From contig HF987823.1 of assembly GCA_000431135.1 (NCBI GenBank), positions 17,744 through 58,207 on the forward strand: DNA of 40,464 nucleotides. The letters run 5' to 3'. Each line of letters begins with the position of its first letter. Position 1 is the stretch's first letter. The DNA is from Clostridium sp. CAG:590. Its GTDB lineage: Bacteria > Bacillota > Clostridia > Lachnospirales > Lachnospiraceae. A program made the translations under genes and the position numbers. The notes below the pieces were generated by a model. It was not told the DNA's origin. It did not search any database and was given only the letters and a program-made list of their open reading frames with translations. Shown piece after piece: positions 1 through 6,352 of this stretch.

Positions 1-27
1 ATAGAACTCTAATTATTTGCACAAAAA

Positions 28-72
28 TTTAGGGAACTTTTTCATCTATATACTACAAAAAAGTTCCCTAAA
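28..72 (-). terminator. Rho-independent terminator after the methyltransferase gene
   Basis: Fourteen-base perfect inverted repeat (28-41 against 59-72, core AGGGAACTTTT) with a 17-base loop. Read on the minus strand the stem is followed by TTTTTG, as expected for an intrinsic terminator. It lies about 90 bases past the minus-strand stop at 160. The outer stem is AT-rich, so strength is uncertain. Confidence 0.55.
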
Positions 73-130
73 AATCCATTTTAACCCATGTCATATTTAA
101 TATCTTTTAATGTGTAGCTAACGTTTATGA

Positions 131-154
131 TGTTCACGGTGTCGCACTTCGTGC
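131..154 (-). repeat. Short dispersed repeat, copy A
   Basis: Plus-strand TGTTCACGGTGTCGCACTTC followed by GTGC. Related copies lie at 883-906 and 3409-3432, with the common pattern TGTTCACGG-Y-R-Y-C-R-M-ACTTC. This copy begins 6 bases past the stop codon of the methyltransferase. GCAC-TTC-GTGC inside it can form a small hairpin. The function is unknown. Confidence 0.5.
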
Positions 155-159
155 CATCC

Positions 160-795
160 TTATTTTCGTGCAACAAGGTGTGCACGAAAACCTTTCTGCC
201 GTTCCATACTCAATACTGTAAATCCGGCTTTTTCTGCCATAGTTATAAATTCTTCCTGCTTACATATTTTCACATCTCCATGTCCCACCAGATTTGCCAG
301 AGGCATTTCCAGATGATTCATCAGCCAGACACCGAGATTCGATGATGTATAGTCTCTCAAGATCAGACGACCGCCCTTTCGCAAAACACGATAAGCACTG
401 TCAAAAAAATTCTGCGGATTCGGATAGTGATGAAAACTATTTGAACATATAATTGCATCAAAAGAATCTTCGTCAAAAGGAAGATTTTCACTATCACCTA
501 CAATAAATTCCGTGTTGGAAAGCTCTTTCGCCTGAGCAACATGGATCATCTCCGGTGTAAGGTCAAGACCAACATAATGTTTATCCGGATATTTTTCATG
601 AAGCAGCTGCAACATCGGTCCGGTTCCACAGCCGCAGTCAAGAACATCATGGAATGATTCCTTTTCCAATTCAGCCAAAATCGGAGGATAATCATCCTTG
701 CACATTTCATAAATTCCTGCGTGTCCACTATCATAAATTTTTGCAGCCTGCGTAAATTCTTTAATAGAAAGTTGTTTATATTCTTCTGGTGTCAT
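160..795 (-). CDS. Class I SAM-dependent methyltransferase
   Basis: A 211-residue protein of the Methyltransf_11/UbiE-like type. The glycine-rich SAM-binding loop is seen as DVLDCGCGTGPML (about residues 50-62), followed by an acidic ribose-binding strand YVGLDLTPEM, then GDSENLPF and the post-motif SNSFHHYPNP. These are hallmarks of the fold; the methyl acceptor cannot be read from the sequence. The start at 795 is set by AAGGAG eight bases upstream. The gene stands alone with a sigma-A-like promoter (843-871), a palindromic operator overlapping the -10 box (820-845) and a likely terminator (28-72). It is therefore a single-gene unit that looks repressor-controlled. Small methyltransferases with this kind of operator are often run by TetR or MarR regulators, but none is encoded next to it here. 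Confidence 0.9.
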   Translation of the reverse strand: MTPEEYKQLSIKEFTQAAKIYDSGHAGIYEMCKDDYPPILAELEKESFHDVLDCGCGTGPMLQLLHEKYPDKHYVGLDLTPEMIHVAQAKELSNTEFIVGDSENLPFDEDSFDAIICSNSFHHYPNPQNFFDSAYRVLRKGGRLILRDYTSSNLGVWLMNHLEMPLANLVGHGDVKICKQEEFITMAEKAGFTVLSMERQKGFRAHLVARK

Positions 796-819
796 AAGGC
801 TTTCTCCTTTATAATTATC

Positions 820-845
820 TATTGGTTAGCTGTAACTAACCAATA
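820..845. promoter_or_regulatory. Perfect 10-bp-arm palindrome, likely repressor operator
   Basis: TATTGGTTAG-CTGTAA-CTAACCAATA: two perfect 10-base arms around a 6-base spacer. It overlaps the -10 hexamer of the minus-strand promoter and covers the expected start of transcription of the methyltransferase gene. Size and symmetry fit a dimeric TetR- or MarR-type repressor. The regulator is not identified. Confidence 0.6.
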
Positions 846-871
846 ATATCATGAATTTCCGGAAAAGTCAA
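843..871 (-). promoter_or_regulatory. Sigma-A promoter of the methyltransferase gene
   Basis: On the minus strand TTGACT (866-871), a 17-base spacer, then TATTAT (843-848), near consensus. The spacer carries the palindrome TTCCGGAA. The operator at 820-845 overlaps the -10. Confidence 0.7.
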
Positions 872-882
872 AAGCTGGTTAC

Positions 883-906
883 TGTTCACGGTACCAAACT
901 TCGTGC
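883..906 (-). repeat. Short dispersed repeat, copy B
   Basis: TGTTCACGGTACCAAACTTC followed by GTGC, the same unit as 131-154 and 3409-3432. Together with copy A it brackets the methyltransferase gene in direct orientation. It lies about 90 bases beyond the 3' end of the truncated regulator remnant. Confidence 0.5.
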
Positions 907-925
907 GCCATATAACTATATCATG

Positions 926-964
926 CAAAAAATCAGCTGCCTGCAAAATGTCGACAACTGATTT
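926..964 (-). terminator. Rho-independent terminator after the DUF5680 remnant
   Basis: Ten-base inverted repeat (AAATCAGCTG at 930-939, CAACTGATTT at 955-964; one G-U pair). On the minus strand it runs directly into a T tract. It lies 34 bases past the stop at 998. Confidence 0.6.
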
Positions 965-997
965 ATGTTTCTAAAACGAAATTGTAAATACTATTAT

Positions 998-1516
998 TTA
1001 CTTTGTTACTCCACCATGAAAATAACATTCATATACCCTTTCATTATCACAGTAAATTTCTTCATAACCTTGAAACCAACAAAAATCTCCAACCACATTA
1101 CACTTATAAATATACTGTCCTGATTGATAATACTCCGGTCCTCTAAACGGCATCTTTTTATCGGCCTGACGAAGTGCTTCTTTTAAGAAATCACCACTGA
1201 ACTTCTGATCTAAAACGCGTCCTGCGTAATTCATTGCATACTGTGATTTACCTTCATACCATATAGCTTCTTCCCCGACAAACTGTTCCCCGCCTACATA
1301 TGTATCATGATATGTATAAGAACCATTACTGTATGTAAAATTTTCATAACCTTCTTCTGAAATCATGTTATCCATTTTCTTGATAATCTCTTCAATTTCT
1401 GCACTCGTAAGCATTTCATGATAAGACAATAATGTATCAAGAGAAATATTCAATAATCTTGCTATTGGAGACAACAACTCAATATCCGGATTAGAATTGC
1501 CGCACTCCCATTTCTT
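998..1516 (-). pseudogene. 5'-truncated HTH regulator with DUF5680 domain
   Basis: The readable frame gives KWECGNSNPDIELLSPIARL at its upstream end. That is the last part of a Cro/C1-type helix-turn-helix domain, normally preceded by TDKAVS-type residues. It continues into a domain with YVGGEQFVGEEAIWYEGKS, MNYAGRVLD and ECYFHGG that matches the DUF5680 type. A stop codon lies just upstream of KKWE (1517-1519), so the first half of the HTH is missing. A downstream TTG at 1477 or an ATG near 1416 could still give a DUF5680-only product. The remnant overlaps the 3' end of the nuclease gene in another frame (1491-1516), so the break point coincides with the nuclease end. It is probably a non-functional regulator, although the DUF5680 part has no internal stops. 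Confidence 0.7.
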
Positions 1517-2561
1517 CTATCTCTTTTAACATAAATTCTTCTAGTTTCTTCTTGTCAGGTAAATGTAACATATAAGTTGAAACAAATAATTGGTTATCCA
1601 TTCCAGATAATGCATATTCTACCATCTGCGAGCCTTTGTCTGTACAAAGTAGTATTCCTACTGGCGGATTATCTCCTTCTGTCATCTCATTTTTCTTATA
1701 ATACCCTACATAAGCGTTAAGCTGTCCCAAATCCTCATGTTTGAACTCATCATTCTTAAGTTCAATAATAACATTGCAATGTAAAAGACGGTTATAAAAA
1801 ACAAGGTCAATAAAATAATATTTATCATCTATTATAATTCTCTTTTGTCTTGCCTCAAAACAGAATCCCTCTCCAAGTTCTAACATAAATTCCTGCAAAT
1901 GATCCATAAGAGCCTGTTCCAAATCAGATTCTGACACAGCATCCCTTGCATCAAGTCCCAAAAATTCAAACGTAAATGGATCTTTTATTGATAACATTGT
2001 TCCATTTGCATTATCAACAGATTTTTTTAATAAAAGCTCTGGTTTTTTACTTATGCCAGCTCTTACATAAAGGTTAGTTTTTATCTGTCTACGGAGTTCT
2101 CTTACATTCCAGTTGCATTTCATACACTCTGTTTCGTAAAAAAATCGTTCAAACGCATCATTTAATACCATAATTTCTCGAATATGGGAAAAAGACAAGT
2201 TATTAACCAAAACATCTGGATTTGTGACAAATTCGTTCGACGCCGTCGAACTTTTTCCAAAATCTGGTAATTTAAATTCGCTCGACACTGTCGAACCAAT
2301 TTGAGGATATACTTTATAAAACTGTCTACAAGCCTTAAAAAGTGTATAATTCATTCCTTTTTGATCAATTTGCTTTTCCAAATTTTTCAAAAGATGAGAA
2401 CCATATTCTGCTCTGTCGCTGCCATCTTGTTCGTATTCAACTATATAATAACCAATCGCCCAATTGCGCAATGTCATGAGCTGATTTACAGCACTTTTTG
2501 CTGCTGAACTTGCTTTATCATTTATTTGCTTAATGCTATCTGCAAGCAGTTCAAATTCCAT
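1491..2561 (-). CDS. YhcG/DUF1016-type PDDEXK nuclease family protein
   Basis: A 356-residue protein. The N-terminal region (about 1-170) is the DUF1016 helical domain with MTLRNWAIGYYIVEYEQDG, GSHLLKNLE and LSFSHIREI. The C-terminal region (about 200-350) carries the nuclease-like core: FCFEARQKRIIIDDKYYFIDLVFYNRLL, then NVIIELKNDEFKHEDLGQLNAYV. It gives the D...ExK pattern of PDDEXK enzymes (ID-LVFY, IELK). Family members are often found in defence islands and near restriction systems; the substrate is unknown. The start at 2561 is chosen over an upstream in-frame ATG because GGAGG sits seven bases before it. A variable linker (about residues 88-112) contains two in-frame copies of a palindromic 22-mer. 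The gene ends in a junction with a truncated regulator. Confidence 0.85.
   Translation of the reverse strand: MEFELLADSIKQINDKASSAAKSAVNQLMTLRNWAIGYYIVEYEQDGSDRAEYGSHLLKNLEKQIDQKGMNYTLFKACRQFYKVYPQIGSTVSSEFKLPDFGKSSTASNEFVTNPDVLVNNLSFSHIREIMVLNDAFERFFYETECMKCNWNVRELRRQIKTNLYVRAGISKKPELLLKKSVDNANGTMLSIKDPFTFEFLGLDARDAVSESDLEQALMDHLQEFMLELGEGFCFEARQKRIIIDDKYYFIDLVFYNRLLHCNVIIELKNDEFKHEDLGQLNAYVGYYKKNEMTEGDNPPVGILLCTDKGSQMVEYALSGMDNQLFVSTYMLHLPDKKKLEEFMLKEIEEMGVRQF
2230..2296 (-). repeat. Two in-frame palindromic 22-mers inside the nuclease gene
   Basis: AATTCGTTCGACGCCGTCGA plus AC (2230-2251) and AATTCGCTCGACACTGTCGA plus AC (2275-2296), exactly 45 bases apart. Each contains the near-perfect palindrome GTTCGAC-n-GTCGAAC. 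They encode S-T-A-S-N-E-F and S-T-V-S-S-E-F fifteen residues apart, in the linker between the two nuclease domains. Confidence 0.8.
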
Positions 2562-2597
2562 TGCATTACCTCCAATACATTGTCCCAAGACTATTAT

Positions 2598-2645
2598 AAA
2601 TTCGCATAGACACAGTATACCACAGCTCCTGTATCTATGCGATTT
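2598..2645. repeat. Inverted repeat upstream of the nuclease gene
   Basis: Arms 2598-2615 and 2629-2645 share CGCATAGA...TCTATGCG and pair over about 17 bases with one bulge and one mismatch. On the plus strand the stem is followed by TTTCTTTTTTA, like a terminator, but no plus-strand gene precedes it. It lies between the acetyltransferase stump and the nuclease start, so it could act in the nuclease leader. Confidence 0.45.
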
Positions 2646-2670
2646 CTTTTTTATTGTTTTTGCCGATCCA

Positions 2671-2793
2671 TTAAAGCCTGTGGGATCGCGGTAGCCTTAT
2701 TTCAAGAGATGGGTCATCTCCCCATACCGTTTCCCATAATTCGATAAATTGTTCTGCTGTTAGTTCGTTATGTTTCACTACTAAATCTAACAT
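2671..2793 (-). pseudogene. N-terminal stump of a GNAT acetyltransferase
   Basis: A 40-codon frame begins MLDLVVKHNELTAEQFIELW and goes on ETVWGDDPSLE, then runs into unrelated residues and stops. LTAEQFIELWETVWG-type starts are typical of a small GNAT N-acetyltransferase family, where the protein continues for about 90 more residues including the acetyl-CoA loop. None of that is present. A GGAGGGG ribosome site precedes the ATG. I read it as a gene cut by a deletion or rearrangement, with the last 7 or so codons being read-through into foreign sequence. Confidence 0.6.
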
Positions 2794-2854
2794 AAGTTAT
2801 TCCCCTCCATTGATTTTTCATTTCATCCTAAAACCCTGTCCATTAATTACGAAA

Positions 2855-3391
2855 CTATTTACTCTCCCACTGTTCCTTTGTCAATACACTTGTATGTCCT
2901 ATTCTTACTTCATTTAAAAGAGGCACCGGCACTTCATTACAGGTATGATGAAATACAAATCCCAGCTTTTCCTGTACCCTTTTTGACTTCTGGTTTCCAT
3001 CATAATATCCACACCAGACCGTTGTCATACCCAGTTCTTGAAATGCACGTCTTAGGAGCATTTCTGCTGCCTCCGGTACATATCCTCTTCCCCAAAAGGG
3101 TTGTCCGATCCAATATCCCAATTCACATTCATCATCACGTTCCGTCATATCGGTATGTCCATTTAACATTAATTCTATCGCTCCAATTGCAGTATTATTA
3201 TCTTTTTCACATATAGCGTAACATTCTGCTCCATTAAATACATTGCGGATAACTTCTTTGCTCTCCTCTATACTCTTATGCGGCGGCCAGCCTGCAATCG
3301 GGCCAACTGCCGGATTCTTTGCATATTCAAACAGACTATCCGCATCTGCATCTGTCCATCTTCTTAATATAAGTCTTTCTGTTTCCATCAT
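2855..3391 (-). CDS. RimJ/RimL-type GNAT acetyltransferase
   Basis: About 178 residues. It opens METERLILRRWTDADADSLF, the classic start of the RimJ/RimL (Acetyltransf_3) group. It continues with AIGAIELML, DECELGYWIGQPFWGRGYVP (acetyl-CoA pyrophosphate loop, pattern GxGY), EAAEMLLRRAF, and ends GYYDGNQKSKRVQEKLGFVF, the usual asparagine/KS-x-VxEKLGF signature. It acetylates an amino group on a protein N-terminus or small molecule; the substrate cannot be called. AAAGGGG lies four bases before the double ATG at 3391. It looks intact, unlike its neighbours on both sides. Confidence 0.88.
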   Translation of the reverse strand: MMETERLILRRWTDADADSLFEYAKNPAVGPIAGWPPHKSIEESKEVIRNVFNGAECYAICEKDNNTAIGAIELMLNGHTDMTERDDECELGYWIGQPFWGRGYVPEAAEMLLRRAFQELGMTTVWCGYYDGNQKSKRVQEKLGFVFHHTCNEVPVPLLNEVRIGHTSVLTKEQWESK

Positions 3392-3408
3392 ATTTCCCCT
3401 TTCCATAT

Positions 3409-3432
3409 GTTCACGGCGTCAAACTTCATAAA
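3409..3432 (-). repeat. Short dispersed repeat, copy C
   Basis: TGTTCACGGCGTCAAACTTC followed by ATAA, the third copy of the unit at 131-154 and 883-906, diverged at its right end. It starts 7 bases past the stop of the broken Fic gene. Confidence 0.45.
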
Positions 3433-3438
3433 CTCTCA

Positions 3439-3796
3439 TCAAAATGTCTGCCAACATTTTTCTTTTAAAAAAACTCTTATAACCTCTTTATCTTTCCCCT
3501 CATAAAAGGCAACTAACTTTTGCTTAAGCTCAGGTACATGTTCCTCTGGAATAACCAAAAAGCCTTGCCCATGTGATATTAAGTAATGATTAGCAAAAAT
3601 CACGGATGCTCTTTTATTTCCGTCAATAAAGATTTGCGACGATATAAAAACTTTCTGCCCTAAGAAAATATCCCCACTTTTCCTTCCGATAGCCTTTGGC
3701 AATTCTTATCGCATCACACAACTCTGAATGTGTATCATGCGTAGAAAAAACATATAAGTTTATAGCCCCTTCTCCATAGACTATCTGCTTTTCCAT
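3439..3796 (-). pseudogene. Frameshifted / internally deleted Fic-family gene
   Basis: Two overlapping frames carry the two ends of one Fic-like protein. The upstream frame starts at 3796 (MEKQIVYGEGAINLYVFSTH) and runs through SELCDAIRIAKGYRKEKWGY to FYIVANLY before a stop. The downstream frame supplies FISSQIFIDGNKRASVIFAN, where IDGNKRAS is a Fic/Doc-type core (HPFxDGNKR) with the leading histidine lacking, and goes on to LVIPEEHVPELKQKLVAFYEGKD. The residues normally between these blocks are missing, so an internal deletion with change of frame is likelier than a sequencing slip. The start ATG is one base past the stop of the DUF4143 ATPase, so the two were a translationally coupled pair. 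Fic enzymes transfer AMP or related groups to proteins; this copy should be inactive. Confidence 0.7.
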
Positions 3797-3797
3797 G

Positions 3798-5051
3798 CTA
3801 AAATTCCAAACTATCCACATTAAGCAAAAAATACTTCATTCCCATAATTACAAATCCTTCATCATTTCTCCACGGCTTTTTGGTTCCATTCACTATAACA
3901 ATCTTCTTAAATGAATCCGGTATATTTCTAAATGAATTAAGCTCCTGTATCTGCTTTTCTTCAGAAGTCATATCATACGCCACCTGAATATAGTATCTCT
4001 GACTGCCCTGGTTTACTACAAAATCAACTTCTAACTGCTTATGAACTCTCTTTCCTTCACTATTCTTTGCAAATACATCTACAATACCAACATCCACATT
4101 ATAACCACGCACAAGCAACTCATTATAAACAATGTTCTCCATAATATGAGTGGGTTCCTGCTGTCTAAAATTCAATCTGGCATTTCTAAGTCCCACATCT
4201 GTAAAATAGTATTTCAGATTTGCCCCCACATATTTCCTACCTTTAATATCATACCGTTCTGCTTTGGAAATCAAAAATGCTTCTACAAGATAATCTATAT
4301 GGTTAGATATGGTCTTATTGCCGTAATTGACGCCTCGTTCACTTTTAAAAGTATTTGCTATTTTTGTTGGATTGGTTGGAGCTCCTATGGCAGAAGCAAG
4401 AATATCTACCAATGTCCCTATTTCAGCAACATTTTGAATCCTGTTTCGCTCTACCACATCTTTGATGTAAACATTGTTAAAAATATTTTTCAAATATTCA
4501 GCTTTTTGGCGTTCAACAGAAAACTGTGCCACCTGTGGCAATCCACCATATATCATATACTCTTCCCATGCATCATCATAATCTCCATCGAAAGCTGCAT
4601 AGAACTCCGCAAATGATAAGGGATAAATTCTTATCTCATCCCCCCTTCCTCTAAATTCTGTTACTATATCACTTGATAAAAATTTAGAATTGCTTCCCGT
4701 CACATATACATCAATATTACTGATACGAAGTAAACTATTCAGCACTTCCTCAAAACGGGGCATAAACTGTACTTCATCCAAGAGCAGATAATATTTCTGG
4801 TCATCTTTCATTGCATCTTTAATATACCGGTAACACTTCTTTGGATCTCTCAGTTCCTCATTTTCAATACCGTCTAAGGCAATCTCAATAATGTGGTCAT
4901 TGTCTACACCACTTTCCAGTAAATATTTTTTAAACAACACAAATAATAGAAATGATTTGCCACATCTCCTAATACCTGTGATAACCTTTATCATGCCATT
5001 ATCTTTTCTTATCTTTAACTGTTCAAGGTAGGAATCTCTCTTAATCTCCAT
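3798..5051 (-). CDS. AAA ATPase with DUF4143 C-terminal domain
   Basis: A 417-residue protein. It has Walker A as GIRRCGKSFLL (about residues 26-36), Walker B as YYLLLDEVQFM, sensor region DVYVTGSNSKFLSSDIV and an RGRGDEIRIYPLSFAEFY segment, the normal start of an AAA_14 ATPase. The C-terminal half (KRVHKQLEVDFVVNQG, RYYIQVAYDM) is the DUF4143 domain, whose ExDFV...xQVxY pattern resembles a degenerate PDDEXK fold. The biological role of this widespread family is not settled. The start is the ATG with AGGAG eight bases upstream; a longer frame adds ten residues without a site. The promoter is at 5098-5126. The downstream Fic gene follows after one base. The leader and first codons are duplicated at 5365-5438. 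Confidence 0.88.
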   Translation of the reverse strand: MEIKRDSYLEQLKIRKDNGMIKVITGIRRCGKSFLLFVLFKKYLLESGVDNDHIIEIALDGIENEELRDPKKCYRYIKDAMKDDQKYYLLLDEVQFMPRFEEVLNSLLRISNIDVYVTGSNSKFLSSDIVTEFRGRGDEIRIYPLSFAEFYAAFDGDYDDAWEEYMIYGGLPQVAQFSVERQKAEYLKNIFNNVYIKDVVERNRIQNVAEIGTLVDILASAIGAPTNPTKIANTFKSERGVNYGNKTISNHIDYLVEAFLISKAERYDIKGRKYVGANLKYYFTDVGLRNARLNFRQQEPTHIMENIVYNELLVRGYNVDVGIVDVFAKNSEGKRVHKQLEVDFVVNQGSQRYYIQVAYDMTSEEKQIQELNSFRNIPDSFKKIVIVNGTKKPWRNDEGFVIMGMKYFLLNVDSLEF

Positions 5052-5112
5052 AGCGTCACTCCTTATTTTCGTGTTTTGCACGAATTTTAGTAATGTTATT
5101 TTACTGCTAAAT
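5039..5112 (-). repeat. Leader repeat, copy 1 (ATPase start)
   Basis: A 74-bp segment holding the ATPase start codon, ribosome site, -10 box and a TTCGTG-n-CACGAA hairpin. It matches 5365-5438 at 68 of 74 positions, and all six differences are transitions. Confidence 0.8.
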
Positions 5113-5126
5113 CTTTTTTATTTCAA
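5098..5126 (-). promoter_or_regulatory. Sigma-A promoter of the DUF4143 ATPase gene
   Basis: On the minus strand TTGAAA (5121-5126), a 17-base spacer, then TAAAAT (5098-5103). Downstream of it the leader contains a TTCGTG-TTTTG-CACGAA inverted repeat that could be an operator. Confidence 0.5.
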
Positions 5127-5165
5127 TAGTCATTACTATTTTTTATGTATTTTAAAATTTTAATC

Positions 5166-5218
5166 AAAATGTGCGTTTCTTCAAAGTTTTATTCTATGAA
5201 AATGTGCGTTTCTTCAAA
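5166..5218. repeat. Two direct copies of a 20-mer
   Basis: AAAATGTGCGTTTCTTCAAA occurs identically at 5166-5185 and 5199-5218, starting 33 bases apart, just upstream of the ATPase promoter. This could be a paired regulator site or the remains of a tandem duplication. There are only two copies, so it is not a CRISPR. Confidence 0.7.
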
Positions 5219-5245
5219 AAAAATAGTGGTTTTCACCACTATTTT
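5214..5245 (-). terminator. Terminator at the end of the hem/epimerase transcript
   Basis: A perfect 10-base stem AAAATAGTGG / CCACTATTTT with loop TTTTCA. On the minus strand the stem runs into eight T residues, and the plus strand also has a T-rich tail. It lies below the epimerase and the small frame at 5267-5377, and above the ATPase promoter, so it separates the two transcripts. Confidence 0.75.
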
Positions 5246-5266
5246 CATAATTCCAGGAGCATTTAT

Positions 5267-5377
5267 TCAAGAATTTGCTTTGCAATCTGTCTTAATTCTT
5301 TCCCATTCCTCTCTTGTTCGTCCATTGTATATTTTCTTAGAATATGTCTTCAAGGCAGAAATCTTCTTAATCTCCAT
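5267..5377 (-). CDS. Small frame behind the duplicated leader (36 residues)
   Basis: Starts MEIKKISALKTYSKKIYNGR and continues to REEWERIKTDCKANS before a stop. Its start codon, AAGGA site and the four residues MEIK lie within the copy of the ATPase leader. After that the sequence does not resemble the ATPase. It is either a short real protein or what is left of a gene that once used this leader. I do not recognise a family, and it could well be non-coding. Confidence 0.3.
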   Translation of the reverse strand: MEIKKISALKTYSKKIYNGRTREEWERIKTDCKANS

Positions 5378-5438
5378 AGTATCATTCCTTATTTTTGTGT
5401 TTTGCACGAATTTTAATAATGCTATTTTACTGCTAAAT
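5365..5438 (-). repeat. Leader repeat, copy 2 (epimerase 3' end)
   Basis: Second copy of 5039-5112. It includes the last codons of the epimerase (L-A-V-K-stop), a -10-like TAAAAT, the hairpin and a start codon with ribosome site. The -35 partner of copy 1 is absent. Confidence 0.8.
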
Positions 5439-6330
5439 TTTCATCTATGTATTCAAAATAAGGTTTCTTATTAACCTCCGTGCTATGTTTCAAATACCAT
5501 TTAACGGTATCTTTCAATCCCTCTTCTAACGACATGGTTTCTGGATATATTTTGCTTTGACGTGATACATCTAAGTAATACTCATAATTATAAAAACTAA
5601 AATAATTTCTCTGCTCAATCTCCTTATAAACATTTACAAAATCCGGTATTTTTCCTAAGCTTTCATAGCATTTTGTTACCCAATCTTTAATCGATACCGC
5701 TTCAGCATTACCAACATTTAAAATATGTTCTTCTGGCTTTTCTTTCATGATTACCTCCATCAAACTGCATAAATCTTTTACATGGAAGAATTGTAATTTC
5801 ATGCTGCCATCTTTGGGTAAATAGAACTTTCTATCTGCCAAGGCACAATCAAATACAAAAGCCTCTCTATACACGTTATTCATTGGTCCATATAAATAAG
5901 GCGGTCTTAATATATATGCATCTTTCACTCTCTCAAGTAATGCCTTTTCAGCCGCTATTTTATCGGTTCCGTATGCACCCCAAAATTTATTTTCGGATTT
6001 CTCTGATTCTTCCAAAAACGGCTGAACACCATACTCCGGATACACAGCACTTGAACTAATCATGATATATTGTTCAAAAAAACCTAATTCCTTAACAAGA
6101 TCAATTATGTCATTCTCGTTATAAGCCGTTATATCAGCGACAACATCAAAGAACGTATCCTTCAATACACCACCTAAATTATGCCTATCCCCTTCAATGA
6201 GTTTTACGCCCGGAACTTGTGGCTTAGAATTTCTGTTAAGTACAAATACTTCATATCCTGCATTTACAAAATATTGTGCCACATATTTACTTACAAAAGT
6301 TGTTCCGCCTGTCACTAATATCTTTTTCAT
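5422..6330 (-). CDS. NAD-dependent epimerase/dehydratase (extended SDR)
   Basis: A 302-residue extended short-chain dehydrogenase. It has the nucleotide-binding start KKILVTGGTTFVSKYVAQYF (the usual TGGxGxxG with threonine in place of the second glycine), SSSAVYPEYG, YGTDK as the catalytic YxxxK, and LRPPYLYGP after it. This is the layout of nucleotide-sugar epimerases and reductases; the substrate is not deducible. The start is the ATG after AGGAGGGTGATT. A slightly longer GTG start is possible. It is the last gene of the minus-strand run that begins with hemA. Its final codons lie in the duplicated leader (5365-5438), so its C-terminus may not be the original one. The link to tetrapyrrole synthesis looks positional only. 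Confidence 0.85.
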   Translation of the reverse strand: MKKILVTGGTTFVSKYVAQYFVNAGYEVFVLNRNSKPQVPGVKLIEGDRHNLGGVLKDTFFDVVADITAYNENDIIDLVKELGFFEQYIMISSSAVYPEYGVQPFLEESEKSENKFWGAYGTDKIAAEKALLERVKDAYILRPPYLYGPMNNVYREAFVFDCALADRKFYLPKDGSMKLQFFHVKDLCSLMEVIMKEKPEEHILNVGNAEAVSIKDWVTKCYESLGKIPDFVNVYKEIEQRNYFSFYNYEYYLDVSRQSKIYPETMSLEEGLKDTVKWYLKHSTEVNKKPYFEYIDENLAVK

Positions 6331-6352
6331 AATCACCCTCCTCTAATCTACA

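Noticed and set aside
131..906. Integron gene cassette with attC sites around the methyltransferase
   Set aside because: The repeats are 24 bases, lack the paired R/L boxes of attC, and no integrase is seen; kept only as dispersed repeats.
998..1477. Intact small regulator starting at a TTG codon
   Set aside because: The frame continues upstream with recognisable HTH residues (KWECGNSNPD) to a stop, so the gene has lost its start rather than beginning there.
2301..2507. Plus-strand small open frame inside the nuclease gene
   Set aside because: Opposite strand of a clear coding sequence, with no family features.
5166..5218. CRISPR-like direct repeat
   Set aside because: Only two copies with a 13-base gap, AT-rich, next to a promoter; no array and no cas gene.
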